NCBI GenBank assembly: GCA_964342465.1
Contig: CAYFFQ010000011.1
Coordinates: 1 to 62,948, forward strand
From: MGIIb-Q1 sp964342465
GTDB taxonomy: Archaea; Thermoplasmatota; Poseidoniia; Poseidoniales; Thalassarchaeaceae
Length of the DNA: 62,948 nt
Direction of reading: 5' to 3'
In this document: one piece after another, positions 1 to 7,851 of the stretch
Numbering within the stretch: the first letter of the stretch is position 1
How the letters are laid out: the number at the start of each line of letters is the position of its first letter
Translations under genes and position numbers: made by a program
The notes under the pieces: model-generated
Told to the model about the DNA's origin: nothing
The model's input: only the letters and a program-made list of their open reading frames with translations
Databases searched by the model: none

Positions 1-1016
1 AGGCCGGAGTCTTTGAGCGCCTTGAGTGCGGCAACTTGGGCCTCGGTGAGACCGCCCTCCCCGACCCCTGAATCGGCGTTCGCCTCAGCGAGAGCGAGTT
101 CGACATCGAGCGGCCCACCATTGTAGCCCTGCCCGCGCAGTCGCCTCCTGTCACCTGAACAAGATTTGGGCGGCACATCAACCTCGACTATCTTGCCAGC
201 CGGAGTATGAATCCTCACCTTACCGCCGAGCATCATCGTGCTGTAAGGTATCTCAACTGTCTGAATCAACCTACCACCTTCCCAGTATCTCCCCTCGTCA
301 GCGTCAATCCTCACAGTCAACAACAAATCTCCTGCGAGCCCATTCGGAGAGTGGTGACCCATCCCCTTCAATCGCATCACTGAAGCGTGTTCAGCACCAG
401 CCGGAACGGTCACAGTCACCTGACTGGTCTTGCGTACCACTCCCTGACCACCACATGTGGAACAACCCCCACCCCTGCATGTCTCGCACTGCTTACGCCG
501 ACCGATTGTGAACGGTTTTTTCACGCCCTCTCGAGCCTCTTCGAGAGTGAGGTCTAGGGATGCCTCGATGTCCGCCCCCTTCTGTGGCTTCTGCTGCTGA
601 GGGGACGGTCTTCCTCTCGGCCCACCTGCCTGATGTGGTCTGCCGGCCTGGTCGAAGATTGTGCCACTGCTGCCTCCTGAGAATGGATTTCTGCCTCCAC
701 CACCCATGAATGCGGATAGGATGTCTTCAATTCCACCGCCACCATCAAAATTGAATTGGAAGTTGCCGAAATCGCCGCCTCTTCCGCCGCCGAACATGTT
801 TGCCATTCGCTGTTGCTCATCGAATTTTTTCCGTTTTTCCGGCGTTTCTATCAGGTCATAAGCGGCTTGGATCCCTTTGAATCGTCCTTCAGCTGCCGCA
901 TCCCCTGGATTCCTGTCCGGGTGATGCTGCCGCGCTAACTTCCTGTAGGCTCGCTTGATTTCAGCATCTGTCGCATCGGGAGATACTCCGAGGGTTCGAT
1001 ACGGGTCGTCAGCCAT
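1..1016 (-). CDS. dnaJ: DnaJ (Hsp40) co-chaperone, C-terminus off the window
   Basis: Co-chaperone that stimulates DnaK ATPase and hands over unfolded clients. The ATG is at 1016 and 338 codons are visible before the gene leaves the window at its 3' end. The J domain occupies residues 1-70 with HPD at 32-34, followed by a Gly/Phe-rich linker (about 75-120) and a substrate-binding beta domain. The cysteine-rich zinc region is very short: Cys177, 180, 185 and 188 form only two CxxC pairs, where canonical DnaJ has four CxxCxGxG repeats over about 75 residues. It is therefore intermediate between type I DnaJ and the zinc-free CbpA type. DnaK and GrpE are not in the window. It is transcribed divergently from the amidohydrolase gene. 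Confidence 0.93.
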   Translation of the reverse strand, partial: MADDPYRTLGVSPDATDAEIKRAYRKLARQHHPDRNPGDAAAEGRFKGIQAAYDLIETPEKRKKFDEQQRMANMFGGGRGGDFGNFQFNFDGGGGIEDILSAFMGGGGRNPFSGGSSGTIFDQAGRPHQAGGPRGRPSPQQQKPQKGADIEASLDLTLEEAREGVKKPFTIGRRKQCETCRGGGCSTCGGQGVVRKTSQVTVTVPAGAEHASVMRLKGMGHHSPNGLAGDLLLTVRIDADEGRYWEGGRLIQTVEIPYSTMMLGGKVRIHTPAGKIVEVDVPPKSCSGDRRRLRGQGYNGGPLDVELALAEANADSGVGEGGLTEAQVAALKALKDSG

Positions 1017-1110
1017 TTCATCCCTGCCGAGAAAGCCGACTCTCTTCAACCCCGCCATCAAAACCATGATGCACACCATACCTGTGCGAAACTTGGGAGG
1101 GTGTGGAATC

Positions 1111-2400
1111 ATGTCTGCAAGCGATGAATCAGCGGAAGTCACGCTGTACAAGAATACGCACTTGATTGACGACGATTGCAATATCCATTCGGGGGATTTC
1201 ATCATCCGAGCCGACGGCTCTTGGAATGTAGCGCGAGGCGAAGAAGATGTGCAAAACACAATTGACGGGTCATCCCGCCTCCTCACCCGAACCTTTCAGA
1301 ATTGGCACACCCACCTCCCCATGACCCTCAACCGAGGAATGGGCGAAGGGCTCACCCTCGGAGAGTGGTTAGAGAAGAACATCTTCCCCACCGAGAGAAG
1401 AGTCACACCTGATTTCGTTGAAATTGGAACTCGCGCCGGAGTTGCCGAACTGATTGCTTCGGGCACAACATTCGTCTGTGACATGTATCACTACCCCGCA
1501 GCAATAGCACCGGTGTTGGCTGAGGCGGGAATTCGTGGAATCATCTGCGGGCCGACAACCGCATGGCCACCGCCTGAAAACAGAGCGGAATCTGAAGATG
1601 CACGGGTTCTTTCTGAACTTGAAAACCTGATTCGCGGAGGCTCTCTTGCAAGTGGGAGGGTCGAATACGGAATAGCCACACACGCCGTCTACACATGCTC
1701 CGAAGAGGTCTTGAAAAGGGCGAGCGAAATGAGCAGAAAATACCATGCTCGCCTTCACATCCACACATCCGAGACCCGCTCGGAAGTCGCTGAATGCCAC
1801 AAAAAACAGGGGATGTATCCCATTGAATATCTCGACTCGATTGACTATTTCACTGAGGGAACGGTATGTGCCCACTGCGGCTGGGTGACCAAACGGGAGA
1901 TGCGAATACTCGCCCAACATGGAGCGCACGCTGTTCACTGTCCCGTCAGCAATCAAAAACTCGCCACCGGCGGAACCCTCTCATATCCGGCGATGGTTGA
2001 GGCTGGCGTCGATGTCAGACTCGGAACCGACGGCGCCGCGTCGAACAACTCGCTTGACATGCGCGCCGAGGCGAAAGCCGCCTCCCTGATTCAGCGTCAC
2101 GACCATTGGGATTCCACCATCCTCCCCCCACGCGAGGCGTGGAAGTTGGCGACAAAAGACTCCAAGGATTGGGCCGCATGGAATCTTGACGATATCCGCA
2201 TGCGCCCCCACGGCATCACAAACCGCCGCCTACTCGCCAATCTGCTCTATTCAAACAGCGACTGCCTCGATGTCATAGTAGATGGCAAACTCATCAGAAG
2301 AGATGGAGTCACCCTGACCTTGAACGAACAACAAGCCGCACTGGATTTGGAAGCAGCCGTCGCCCGATACTACGACGGTATCGACCCGCCGCAGGGGTGA
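1111..2400 (+). CDS. Amidohydrolase, MtaD/TrzA-type adenosine-derivative deaminase
   Basis: Metal-dependent hydrolase of the 5-methylthioadenosine / S-adenosylhomocysteine deaminase group (429 aa). The family deaminates adenine nucleosides released from SAM metabolism; in euryarchaea, related enzymes deaminate 5'-deoxyadenosine. Visible metal-binding and catalytic motifs are NWHTH near the N-terminus, LHIHTSE, AHCGW and GTDGAASNNS. An open frame extends upstream to 955, but ATG 1111 follows a GGGAGGG-like ribosome site and gives a family-typical N-terminus. Only 4 bp separate its stop from the next gene, so the two are probably cotranscribed. The exact substrate cannot be read from sequence. 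Confidence 0.88.
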   Translation: MSASDESAEVTLYKNTHLIDDDCNIHSGDFIIRADGSWNVARGEEDVQNTIDGSSRLLTRTFQNWHTHLPMTLNRGMGEGLTLGEWLEKNIFPTERRVTPDFVEIGTRAGVAELIASGTTFVCDMYHYPAAIAPVLAEAGIRGIICGPTTAWPPPENRAESEDARVLSELENLIRGGSLASGRVEYGIATHAVYTCSEEVLKRASEMSRKYHARLHIHTSETRSEVAECHKKQGMYPIEYLDSIDYFTEGTVCAHCGWVTKREMRILAQHGAHAVHCPVSNQKLATGGTLSYPAMVEAGVDVRLGTDGAASNNSLDMRAEAKAASLIQRHDHWDSTILPPREAWKLATKDSKDWAAWNLDDIRMRPHGITNRRLLANLLYSNSDCLDVIVDGKLIRRDGVTLTLNEQQAALDLEAAVARYYDGIDPPQG

Positions 2401-2404
2401 ATAA

Positions 2405-3115
2405 ATGACCCGACTACTCAAACCACTCTTTCCGTGGTCTTGGCCTTGGTGCGATAGTGAGGGGAAACCTCTGCGCCCCCTTCCCCTGCTCGTGGACCGG
2501 AAATTCACCTTCGCCTATCTCTCAATTGTCTGGCTCATCTGGTTGAACCCCTCCTTCGGCCCTGAACACGATTGCTACCTTCCCAATTCGGGCTTCGACT
2601 GTAGTGGTGGACTGTGGCCCGCTGACCTCATCGACGCACCTCTCACTTTCCTGACGACTATGTTGGTCATGGTTCTCTATCACAACACCTTGGTTCACAT
2701 TCTATTCGTGACGACTGGTTTCATCATCTTCGTTCAATCGTTCGAGACCCGAGAAAACGCATCGGCCACGATGTCAATTTTCCTCGCCACAACTTTCATC
2801 GCCGCCGTCACAGTCTCCTTGGGAATGAATGTCGGCGCCGCGATTTGGCCGGAAAGTGAGTTGATTTCAACTGGGATGGCGAGGAATTGGATGGGCGGTT
2901 CGGCCGGATTCTATGGTGTCATCGGAGCCGCCGCCCATCACAGTAGGATAGTCTGGCTCGTCCCACTCCTCATCGTCGCCTTCGAGACATGGAATCATCT
3001 TGGAAACGGTATCAGTCTGTTCACCTCAACCGCTCACATGGTCGCCATGGTCGCCGGATTCCTCATGTGGTCGAAGTGGATTAATCGAAACTCAAGGTCA
3101 CCTCAAGAAATCTGA
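2405..3115 (+). CDS. Rhomboid-like integral membrane protein (putative intramembrane serine protease)
   Basis: A 236-residue polytopic membrane protein with about six hydrophobic segments. The pattern matches the rhomboid fold: an H-rich segment LYHNTLVHIL at 91-100 followed by a Gly- and Glu-containing stretch (cf. HxxxH in TM2), then GGSAG with candidate catalytic Ser166, then His211 in the last membrane segment (AHMVAMVAG). In rhomboids, Ser in GxSG and a TM6 His form the dyad. The match is weak but positionally coherent. ATG 2405 is preceded by GGGGTG at the end of the amidohydrolase gene. Tandem repeats begin right after its stop codon. It could be a non-catalytic rhomboid-superfamily member. 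Confidence 0.55.
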   Translation: MTRLLKPLFPWSWPWCDSEGKPLRPLPLLVDRKFTFAYLSIVWLIWLNPSFGPEHDCYLPNSGFDCSGGLWPADLIDAPLTFLTTMLVMVLYHNTLVHILFVTTGFIIFVQSFETRENASATMSIFLATTFIAAVTVSLGMNVGAAIWPESELISTGMARNWMGGSAGFYGVIGAAAHHSRIVWLVPLLIVAFETWNHLGNGISLFTSTAHMVAMVAGFLMWSKWINRNSRSPQEI

Positions 3116-3121
3116 ATGCTG

Positions 3122-3271
3122 TGGCTGGAAGAGGGCAATCCTGCTCTGGATGGAAGAGTGCAATCCTTCTCTGGATGGAAGAGTGCAATCCTACTGTGGC
3201 TGGAAGAGGACAATCATGCGGTTGATGGAAGAGGGCAATCCTGCTCTGGATGGATGAAGGCAATCTCTACC
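3122..3271. repeat. 25-bp tandem repeat, about 6 copies, just 3' of the rhomboid-like gene
   Basis: Six consecutive degenerate 25-bp units share the core TGGAAGAGNGCAATCCT. The array starts 7 bp after the TGA of the preceding gene. The unit length is not a multiple of three and the copies carry indel-free substitutions, so the small ORFs across it are artefacts. The rest of the gap (3272-3453) shows nothing recognisable. Confidence 0.9.
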
Positions 3272-3453
3272 TCAAACAGCCGGATTGAGCCAAATGAACT
3301 CCAAGAACACCTCAGAAATGTGTACTCCGGTCTCATTTTTCAAGTCGTTTTCACCTTCGATGGTCTCTGATTTGGAATAAAATGTGGATTTCCGCCTCAA
3401 TTTCCCAGCGTCTCGGCAACGCCTAATTCAAGGGGAACACGCCTCTCCGCCCG

Positions 3454-4446
3454 ATGCGCTGGCTCACCGCTCTGCTTCTCGCGGCGCTGACCCTCGCCAC
3501 CTCACTCGCCGGTTGCCTCACTCAAGAACAGGCAGAGATAGCCGACCCCACACCCGAACTGAGGATGAACCATATTCAGGTCAAGGGAACGCACAACTCG
3601 TACCACATTCGCCCGTTTGGTAGTGACTTTCTCTCCAACTACAACTACACCCACGCGCCTCTCGCCACACAGGCCGAAGAATTAGGGGTGAGACAGTTTG
3701 AGTTGGATGTCTGGTATGTTCCAGGGGTTGGGTTGAGAGTCTATCACAATCCCTATGATTCTGTCACCACCTGCTCCGCTTTCACCGATTGTCTACAGGA
3801 TTTGAAGAACTGGTCTGATGAAAATCCGCAGCATGTACCACTATGGATACTCGTCGAGCCGAAGGATTTGGAATGGGTCGTAGATGGAATCAATCTGTTT
3901 GAAGAGATTGAGATGGACATAGACAAAATTTGGCAGCGGGAGAGGCGAATCGAGCCTGATGATGTGAGAAATGGTAGGTCCACACTGCGTCGCGCTGTGA
4001 CTGAAAATGGCTGGCCCCTTCTTGATGATGTGCGGGGAAAGGCGGCCTTTGCTCTTCTTGACAAGGGGGGAATAAGAGATGCCTATCTTGAAAGGAATGA
4101 CGGGCTTATCAATGCCACGATGTTTGCAATCGTCGATGAAGATGACCCTGCTGCTGCACTGATTTCTTGGACGCAACCGGTCAACAAACAGGATGCCATC
4201 CAGAGCGCGGTTGAAGAGGGATTCCTCGTCAGGACTCGGCCCGACAGCGATACGGTTGAAGCGCAGGAGAACAATTACACCAGATTTGAAGCAGCACTGG
4301 CAAGTGGCGCCCATTTCATTTCCACCGATTTCCCGGGAAACGATGATTCGGTGGAATATCAAATCTGGATTCCCGATGGACCTGTTGCCTGCAACCCGCT
4401 AGTAAGCCCAAATGGCTGTACTTCTCAAATTATTGAGGCACTCTGA
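3454..4446 (+). CDS. Secreted lipoprotein, PI-PLC-like phosphodiesterase
   Basis: A 330-aa exported lipoprotein. The signal peptide ends in the lipobox LAGC with Cys21. The mature part resembles the Ca2+-dependent phosphoinositide phospholipase C-like (PLC-C1) family: an early VKGTHNSYH motif (His47, His51), then FELDVW and RVYHNP (His98) as in the TIM-barrel phosphodiesterase active site, then WILVEPKD. Such enzymes cleave phosphodiester headgroups outside the cell; the substrate here is unknown (archaeal inositol lipids, imported eukaryotic or bacterial lipids, or glycerophosphodiesters are possible). ATG 3454 gives a perfect signal peptide. The gene converges on the Ca2+/H+ antiporter gene across a T-rich repeat. 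Confidence 0.8.
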   Translation: MRWLTALLLAALTLATSLAGCLTQEQAEIADPTPELRMNHIQVKGTHNSYHIRPFGSDFLSNYNYTHAPLATQAEELGVRQFELDVWYVPGVGLRVYHNPYDSVTTCSAFTDCLQDLKNWSDENPQHVPLWILVEPKDLEWVVDGINLFEEIEMDIDKIWQRERRIEPDDVRNGRSTLRRAVTENGWPLLDDVRGKAAFALLDKGGIRDAYLERNDGLINATMFAIVDEDDPAAALISWTQPVNKQDAIQSAVEEGFLVRTRPDSDTVEAQENNYTRFEAALASGAHFISTDFPGNDDSVEYQIWIPDGPVACNPLVSPNGCTSQIIEAL

Positions 4447-4458
4447 AGGTTCAATCTA

Positions 4459-4738
4459 TTTCGGCGGTTTTCGGCGGTTTTCGACGGTTTTCGGCTGTTT
4501 CGGTCTGTTTTCTTCAGTTTCCCGAGTTTTGCCGAAGTCTTTGGAGGTTTTCGGCGGTTTTCGGCGGTTTTCGGCAGTTTTCTGCAAATTTCGTGGGTTT
4601 TCGGCAGTTTTCAAGATATTTTTACTGAGGTTTTGTGAGGCTATTTTCTCGGGTTTTCGGCAGTTTTCTGCAAATTTCGTGGGTTTTCGGCGGTTTTCGG
4701 CGGTATTGGCCAGTATTCTTCAGTTTCCCGAGTTTGGC
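4459..4738. repeat. T-rich degenerate 10-bp repeat (TTTTCGGCGG) between convergent genes
   Basis: Around 280 bp are built mostly from TTTTCGGCGG-like decamers. Longer internal duplications are visible: CGGCAGTTTTCTGCAAATTT occurs twice about 84 bp apart, and TTCAGTTTCCCGAGTTTNGCCG occurs near both ends. The plus strand is strongly pyrimidine/T biased, so the many T4 tracts on the non-template strand could help terminate the plus-strand gene. It fills almost all of the gap between the converging PI-PLC-like and cax genes. Confidence 0.85.
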
Positions 4739-4786
4739 CGGAGTCACTCGGGAACATAGCCCTGAGTCCGGCCCACAAGATTCGGT

Positions 4787-6043
4787 CTAATAGAGGTAGA
4801 ATCCCATCGCTAGAACGGCGTAGGTTCCGAGTAGGAGCGAGCCCTCCAACCAGTTGGATTTACCATCCGCAGCGATGGCATTGGTGATGATGACCGCGAG
4901 GAAAGTAGCGACGGTCTCGAACAGCCCGAACTGGAAGGTGAGGGGAACTCCCATGACCCACCCTAGAATGACCATCGCCGGCGCAACGAAAACAGCGATT
5001 TGAGTACTTGAGCCCACGGCGATTGAGAAAGCGAGGTCCATCTTGTTCTTTCCGGCGACGTTCACGGCGGTGAAATGTTCCGCAGCGTTTCCGAACAGAG
5101 GAAGAAGGATGACACCGATGAAAAGGGTCGGCAGACCCCACTCATCAGCCGCCGACTCAATGGAATGAACCATGATTTCGGCCATCCATGCGACCATTAT
5201 CGTCGAGGCGAGCAACATGAACAACGCCTGTCGCTTGCCCATAACAGCCTCCTCCACACCGTGATGTGCATCAGTGGCGAATAGGTCGGAGTGAGTGCGG
5301 AGTTGAAACAGAAGGAAGAGGGCGTACATCGCCAACAGCACCAGCGCAGTAGCGTGTGAGAGAGAGACTACTGCCTCTAAATGTCCGTTCCCCGTGTACT
5401 CGAACACAGTCGGAAGAGTGAGAGCGATGACGGCAAGAAGCAGGAGTGAACCGTTGGCTCCAACTTGAGTAGGTGAGAACTCCTGAACTTTGTGGTGAAT
5501 ACCCCCCCATACGAACGCCAGTCCGAGAACGAGAAGGAGATTCCCAAGAATCGAGCCGATGAGTGAAGCCTGTACGAGATGAATCATCGTATCGGCGGTA
5601 TCGGCGTCACCAACCTCTAGAGCGGTGGCGGCTGCGAGAACCGCGAAAAAGGCAATTATCATCTCAGCCGCATTTCCAAATGTGGCATTCAATAATCCAC
5701 CAACCGTGTCACTGGTCTTGAGGGCTATCTGTTCAGTCGCCTCCCCCATCAAGTACGCTAGTGGCATGATGGCTGCCATCGATGTCGCGAAGGCGAGGGG
5801 GGCATTGTGGGTGAAGTTGCCAAAGAAAACAGCAAGCGGGATGAATACCAGCATCAGAGAAAGTTTTGAGGTTGCGGGATTGAGCAGTTGAGTGACTCCA
5901 CCCCATCCTTCGTCGGTGGCGGAGCCGTCAGTGCTTCCGACCCCCTCGGCGCTTGTGAAGCCGGAAGTGGAATCAGGAGCCGAATCTGCAATCTCCTCCA
6001 CCTCTGCTCTCTCGCCCATGCAGGGCGACGAGAGCCGTCCCAT
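4787..6043 (-). CDS. Ca2+/H+ antiporter (CAX family)
   Basis: Cation/H+ exchanger of the CaCA superfamily, about 418 aa, extruding or sequestering Ca2+ at the expense of the proton gradient. Eleven or so hydrophobic segments are visible, with the duplicated CAX signatures GNATFGNAAE-like (LLNATFGNAAEMI) in the first half and LPLFGNAAEHF in the second. The N-terminal 60 residues are acidic and low-complexity. The start is uncertain: the frame is open to a TTG at 6091, with ATGs at 6043 and 6019; 6043 is used here. It lies just downstream of the Lrp-domain gene on the same strand and may be cotranscribed with it. Confidence 0.88.
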   Translation of the reverse strand: MGRLSSPCMGERAEVEEIADSAPDSTSGFTSAEGVGSTDGSATDEGWGGVTQLLNPATSKLSLMLVFIPLAVFFGNFTHNAPLAFATSMAAIMPLAYLMGEATEQIALKTSDTVGGLLNATFGNAAEMIIAFFAVLAAATALEVGDADTADTMIHLVQASLIGSILGNLLLVLGLAFVWGGIHHKVQEFSPTQVGANGSLLLLAVIALTLPTVFEYTGNGHLEAVVSLSHATALVLLAMYALFLLFQLRTHSDLFATDAHHGVEEAVMGKRQALFMLLASTIMVAWMAEIMVHSIESAADEWGLPTLFIGVILLPLFGNAAEHFTAVNVAGKNKMDLAFSIAVGSSTQIAVFVAPAMVILGWVMGVPLTFQFGLFETVATFLAVIITNAIAADGKSNWLEGSLLLGTYAVLAMGFYLY

Positions 6044-6101
6044 AGTCAAACCTGCGCCGACTATCCCCTGTTTCCCGAGGTTGGCCGGCAAGCCGCGCTG
6101 C

Positions 6102-6353
6102 TCACAAAAATGGGGCTGCGGTCAAAGTCTTGGTCGAATCTACACCGTCTATGCCTCTGATTCTGTTGATTACGACGCTGCCGAGCAGCGCATAATCCTC
6201 ACACACTATCTTTGCGTATAGGTCATATTCTCCAAACAGCAACATCTGTTCATCAACTTCAGGAATCGTCTGAAGTTCCCCATACACCTCTTTCTCTCTT
6301 CCCGGCTCGGCTACAATCAGCACAATCGCCGTCGCTTCTGTCGTTCTTATCAC
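6102..6353 (-). CDS. Stand-alone Lrp/AsnC ligand-binding (RAM) domain protein
   Basis: An 83-aa protein that is essentially one alpha-beta RAM domain (VLIVAEPGREKEVYGELQ ... LLFGEYDLYAKIV), without the helix-turn-helix of full Lrp/AsnC regulators. Such small proteins oligomerise and sense amino acids or modulate partners. I chose the GTG at 6353 because GAGGAGG sits at the right distance upstream; a longer in-frame ORF to 6410 adds 19 residues of non-family sequence. About 60 bp separate it from the cax start, on the same strand. Confidence 0.78.
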   Translation of the reverse strand: MIRTTEATAIVLIVAEPGREKEVYGELQTIPEVDEQMLLFGEYDLYAKIVCEDYALLGSVVINRIRGIDGVDSTKTLTAAPFL

Positions 6354-6505
6354 GGTTCCAACTCCTCCTCGGCATACTGTAGTGGGGTACCTCTGTATAA
6401 ACTCATTCACATGGAACCCATTCAGATGGAACCAGTTCTCCTTACCTGCAAAACAACCCTCCCATTATGGGTGAGTTGGGCAACCCCCCTAGCAGGGGAG
6501 CCGAC

Positions 6506-7069
6506 ATGGGTGTGCGCATCGCCGTCAGCGGAACCCCGAGTGTGGGAAAAACCACCATCACTTCACTCATCATAGAGAAGGGGAGGGGGTTAGAGGGGGG
6601 ATATGACTCAGTCTCTGTAAAGCAATTGGCGGAGAAGCGTGGTCTCATCGGTGCCGTGGACCCCGACGACGATGCGCGGCCGATAGATGTCGATGCACTT
6701 TCTCTGATGCTCGCCGAAGAGTGGTCGGAGCAGGGCGGTGTCGACCTGCTGGTGGATGGTCATCTCTCCCATCTGTTGCCAGTTGATGCTATCGTCATCA
6801 TCCGTTGCCACCCCAATACTCTTGAGAGGCGGTTGAGAGAGAGAGGGTATTCGTCGGAAAAAATCGCTGAGAATCTTGAATGGGAGTTGATGGGAGGTGT
6901 ATGGAACGACATCGGGGAAGACGGAGAGACGCCGGTTCTCGAAGTCGATTCCTCGACCGACTCGACATCCATCACAACAGCCCGAATCGTTTCATGGCTG
7001 AGAGATGGTTTCAAGCCGGAACGCCCCGAGCGGAGTATTGACTGGATTGAAATGGTTCACGGTGGCTGA
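6506..7069 (+). CDS. AK6/Fap7-type adenylate kinase
   Basis: A 187-aa P-loop kinase of the archaeal/eukaryotic AK6 (Fap7) family, linked in known members to nucleotide balance and small-subunit ribosome maturation. The Walker A loop GTPSVGKT is at residues 9-16. A DGHLSH-type motif and the short lid region RERGYSSEKIAENLEWEL follow, typical of AK6. ATG 6506 has GGGGAG upstream; an in-frame ATG at 6467 is less likely. The stop at 7069 is 1 bp before the ATG of the lipid synthase, suggesting translational coupling. Confidence 0.85.
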   Translation: MGVRIAVSGTPSVGKTTITSLIIEKGRGLEGGYDSVSVKQLAEKRGLIGAVDPDDDARPIDVDALSLMLAEEWSEQGGVDLLVDGHLSHLLPVDAIVIIRCHPNTLERRLRERGYSSEKIAENLEWELMGGVWNDIGEDGETPVLEVDSSTDSTSITTARIVSWLRDGFKPERPERSIDWIEMVHGG

Positions 7070-7070
7070 G

Positions 7071-7763
7071 ATGGCGCTCGATAAACTTCGTAGCCGATTC
7101 ACCGCTCTGCTCAACCCCGCCGTCGAGCGTTTGGGATGGGTGAATCCCAACCACATCTCATGGTTTTCGCTCGCCGTCGCCGCTATCTCGATGTGGCTTT
7201 TTGCCACCGCCCCGAGAGGTGGCGCTGGTTCAATCCTAGCGGCGACAGTTCTGCTCGCTTTCGCCGCCTTCTGTGACGGTCTAGACGGTCAAATCGCCCG
7301 TTTGCATGGCAAGACGACTCGATTTGGTGATTATCTCGACCACACCATCGACCGGATAGTCGACATCGGCATCATAATCGCTATCGGTGTGAATGGCGCC
7401 TGGATATCTTCCCCTCATCTCGGCTGGGCTGCCGCGGTCGCCACACTGATGGGTTCCTACATGGGTACTCAGGCACAGTCAGTAGGGCTCGGGAGGAACT
7501 ACGGTGGCTTCGGTCGCGCTGACCGGCTCGCCATCACCCTTATCGGGGGGGTGGTCGCCTCTTGGCAGGCGTACTCTGGTAGTGCGGATATGTCCGAAAT
7601 CCCCCTGTTCGGCGGTGGGTTGAACGCCCTTTCTGCGGTTCTCTGCTTCTCTCTGGTGGGTGGAATCTATACTTTCACAACCCGTTTCATCTCTGGACTG
7701 AATGAACTCTCAGGTGAATCCGCCGCCCCCAAGGGGGGCGAAAAAGATGTTGAGGAAAGGTGA
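7071..7763 (+). CDS. CDP-alcohol phosphatidyltransferase (archaeal phospholipid synthesis)
   Basis: Integral membrane enzyme of 230 aa that joins a CDP-activated lipid to an alcohol head group. It has the complete family signature: D69-G70-x2-G73...A76-R77-x8-G86-x3-D90-x3-D94, where the four aspartates bind metal. About five further hydrophobic segments follow. In archaea this family makes archaetidylinositol phosphate or archaetidylglycerol phosphate; the head group cannot be decided here. ATG 7071 follows the kinase stop directly. An upstream in-frame extension to 7005 overlaps the kinase and is rejected. Confidence 0.88.
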   Translation: MALDKLRSRFTALLNPAVERLGWVNPNHISWFSLAVAAISMWLFATAPRGGAGSILAATVLLAFAAFCDGLDGQIARLHGKTTRFGDYLDHTIDRIVDIGIIIAIGVNGAWISSPHLGWAAAVATLMGSYMGTQAQSVGLGRNYGGFGRADRLAITLIGGVVASWQAYSGSADMSEIPLFGGGLNALSAVLCFSLVGGIYTFTTRFISGLNELSGESAAPKGGEKDVEER

Positions 7764-7851
7764 ATGCCTCAGGATTTGATGAAGATGCGTATCATTCTGC
7801 GTCACCCTCATAACCGCTTCGTCACCACCGACCACTACGGAGGTATTGAGC

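Noticed and set aside
3000..3370. Small ORFs across the 25-bp repeats
   Set aside because: Open only because the repeat unit lacks stops in some frames; the unit length is not a multiple of three and copies shift frame.
4412..4759. 115-aa Phe-rich ORF on the plus strand
   Set aside because: A translation of the T-rich decamer array with no start signal.
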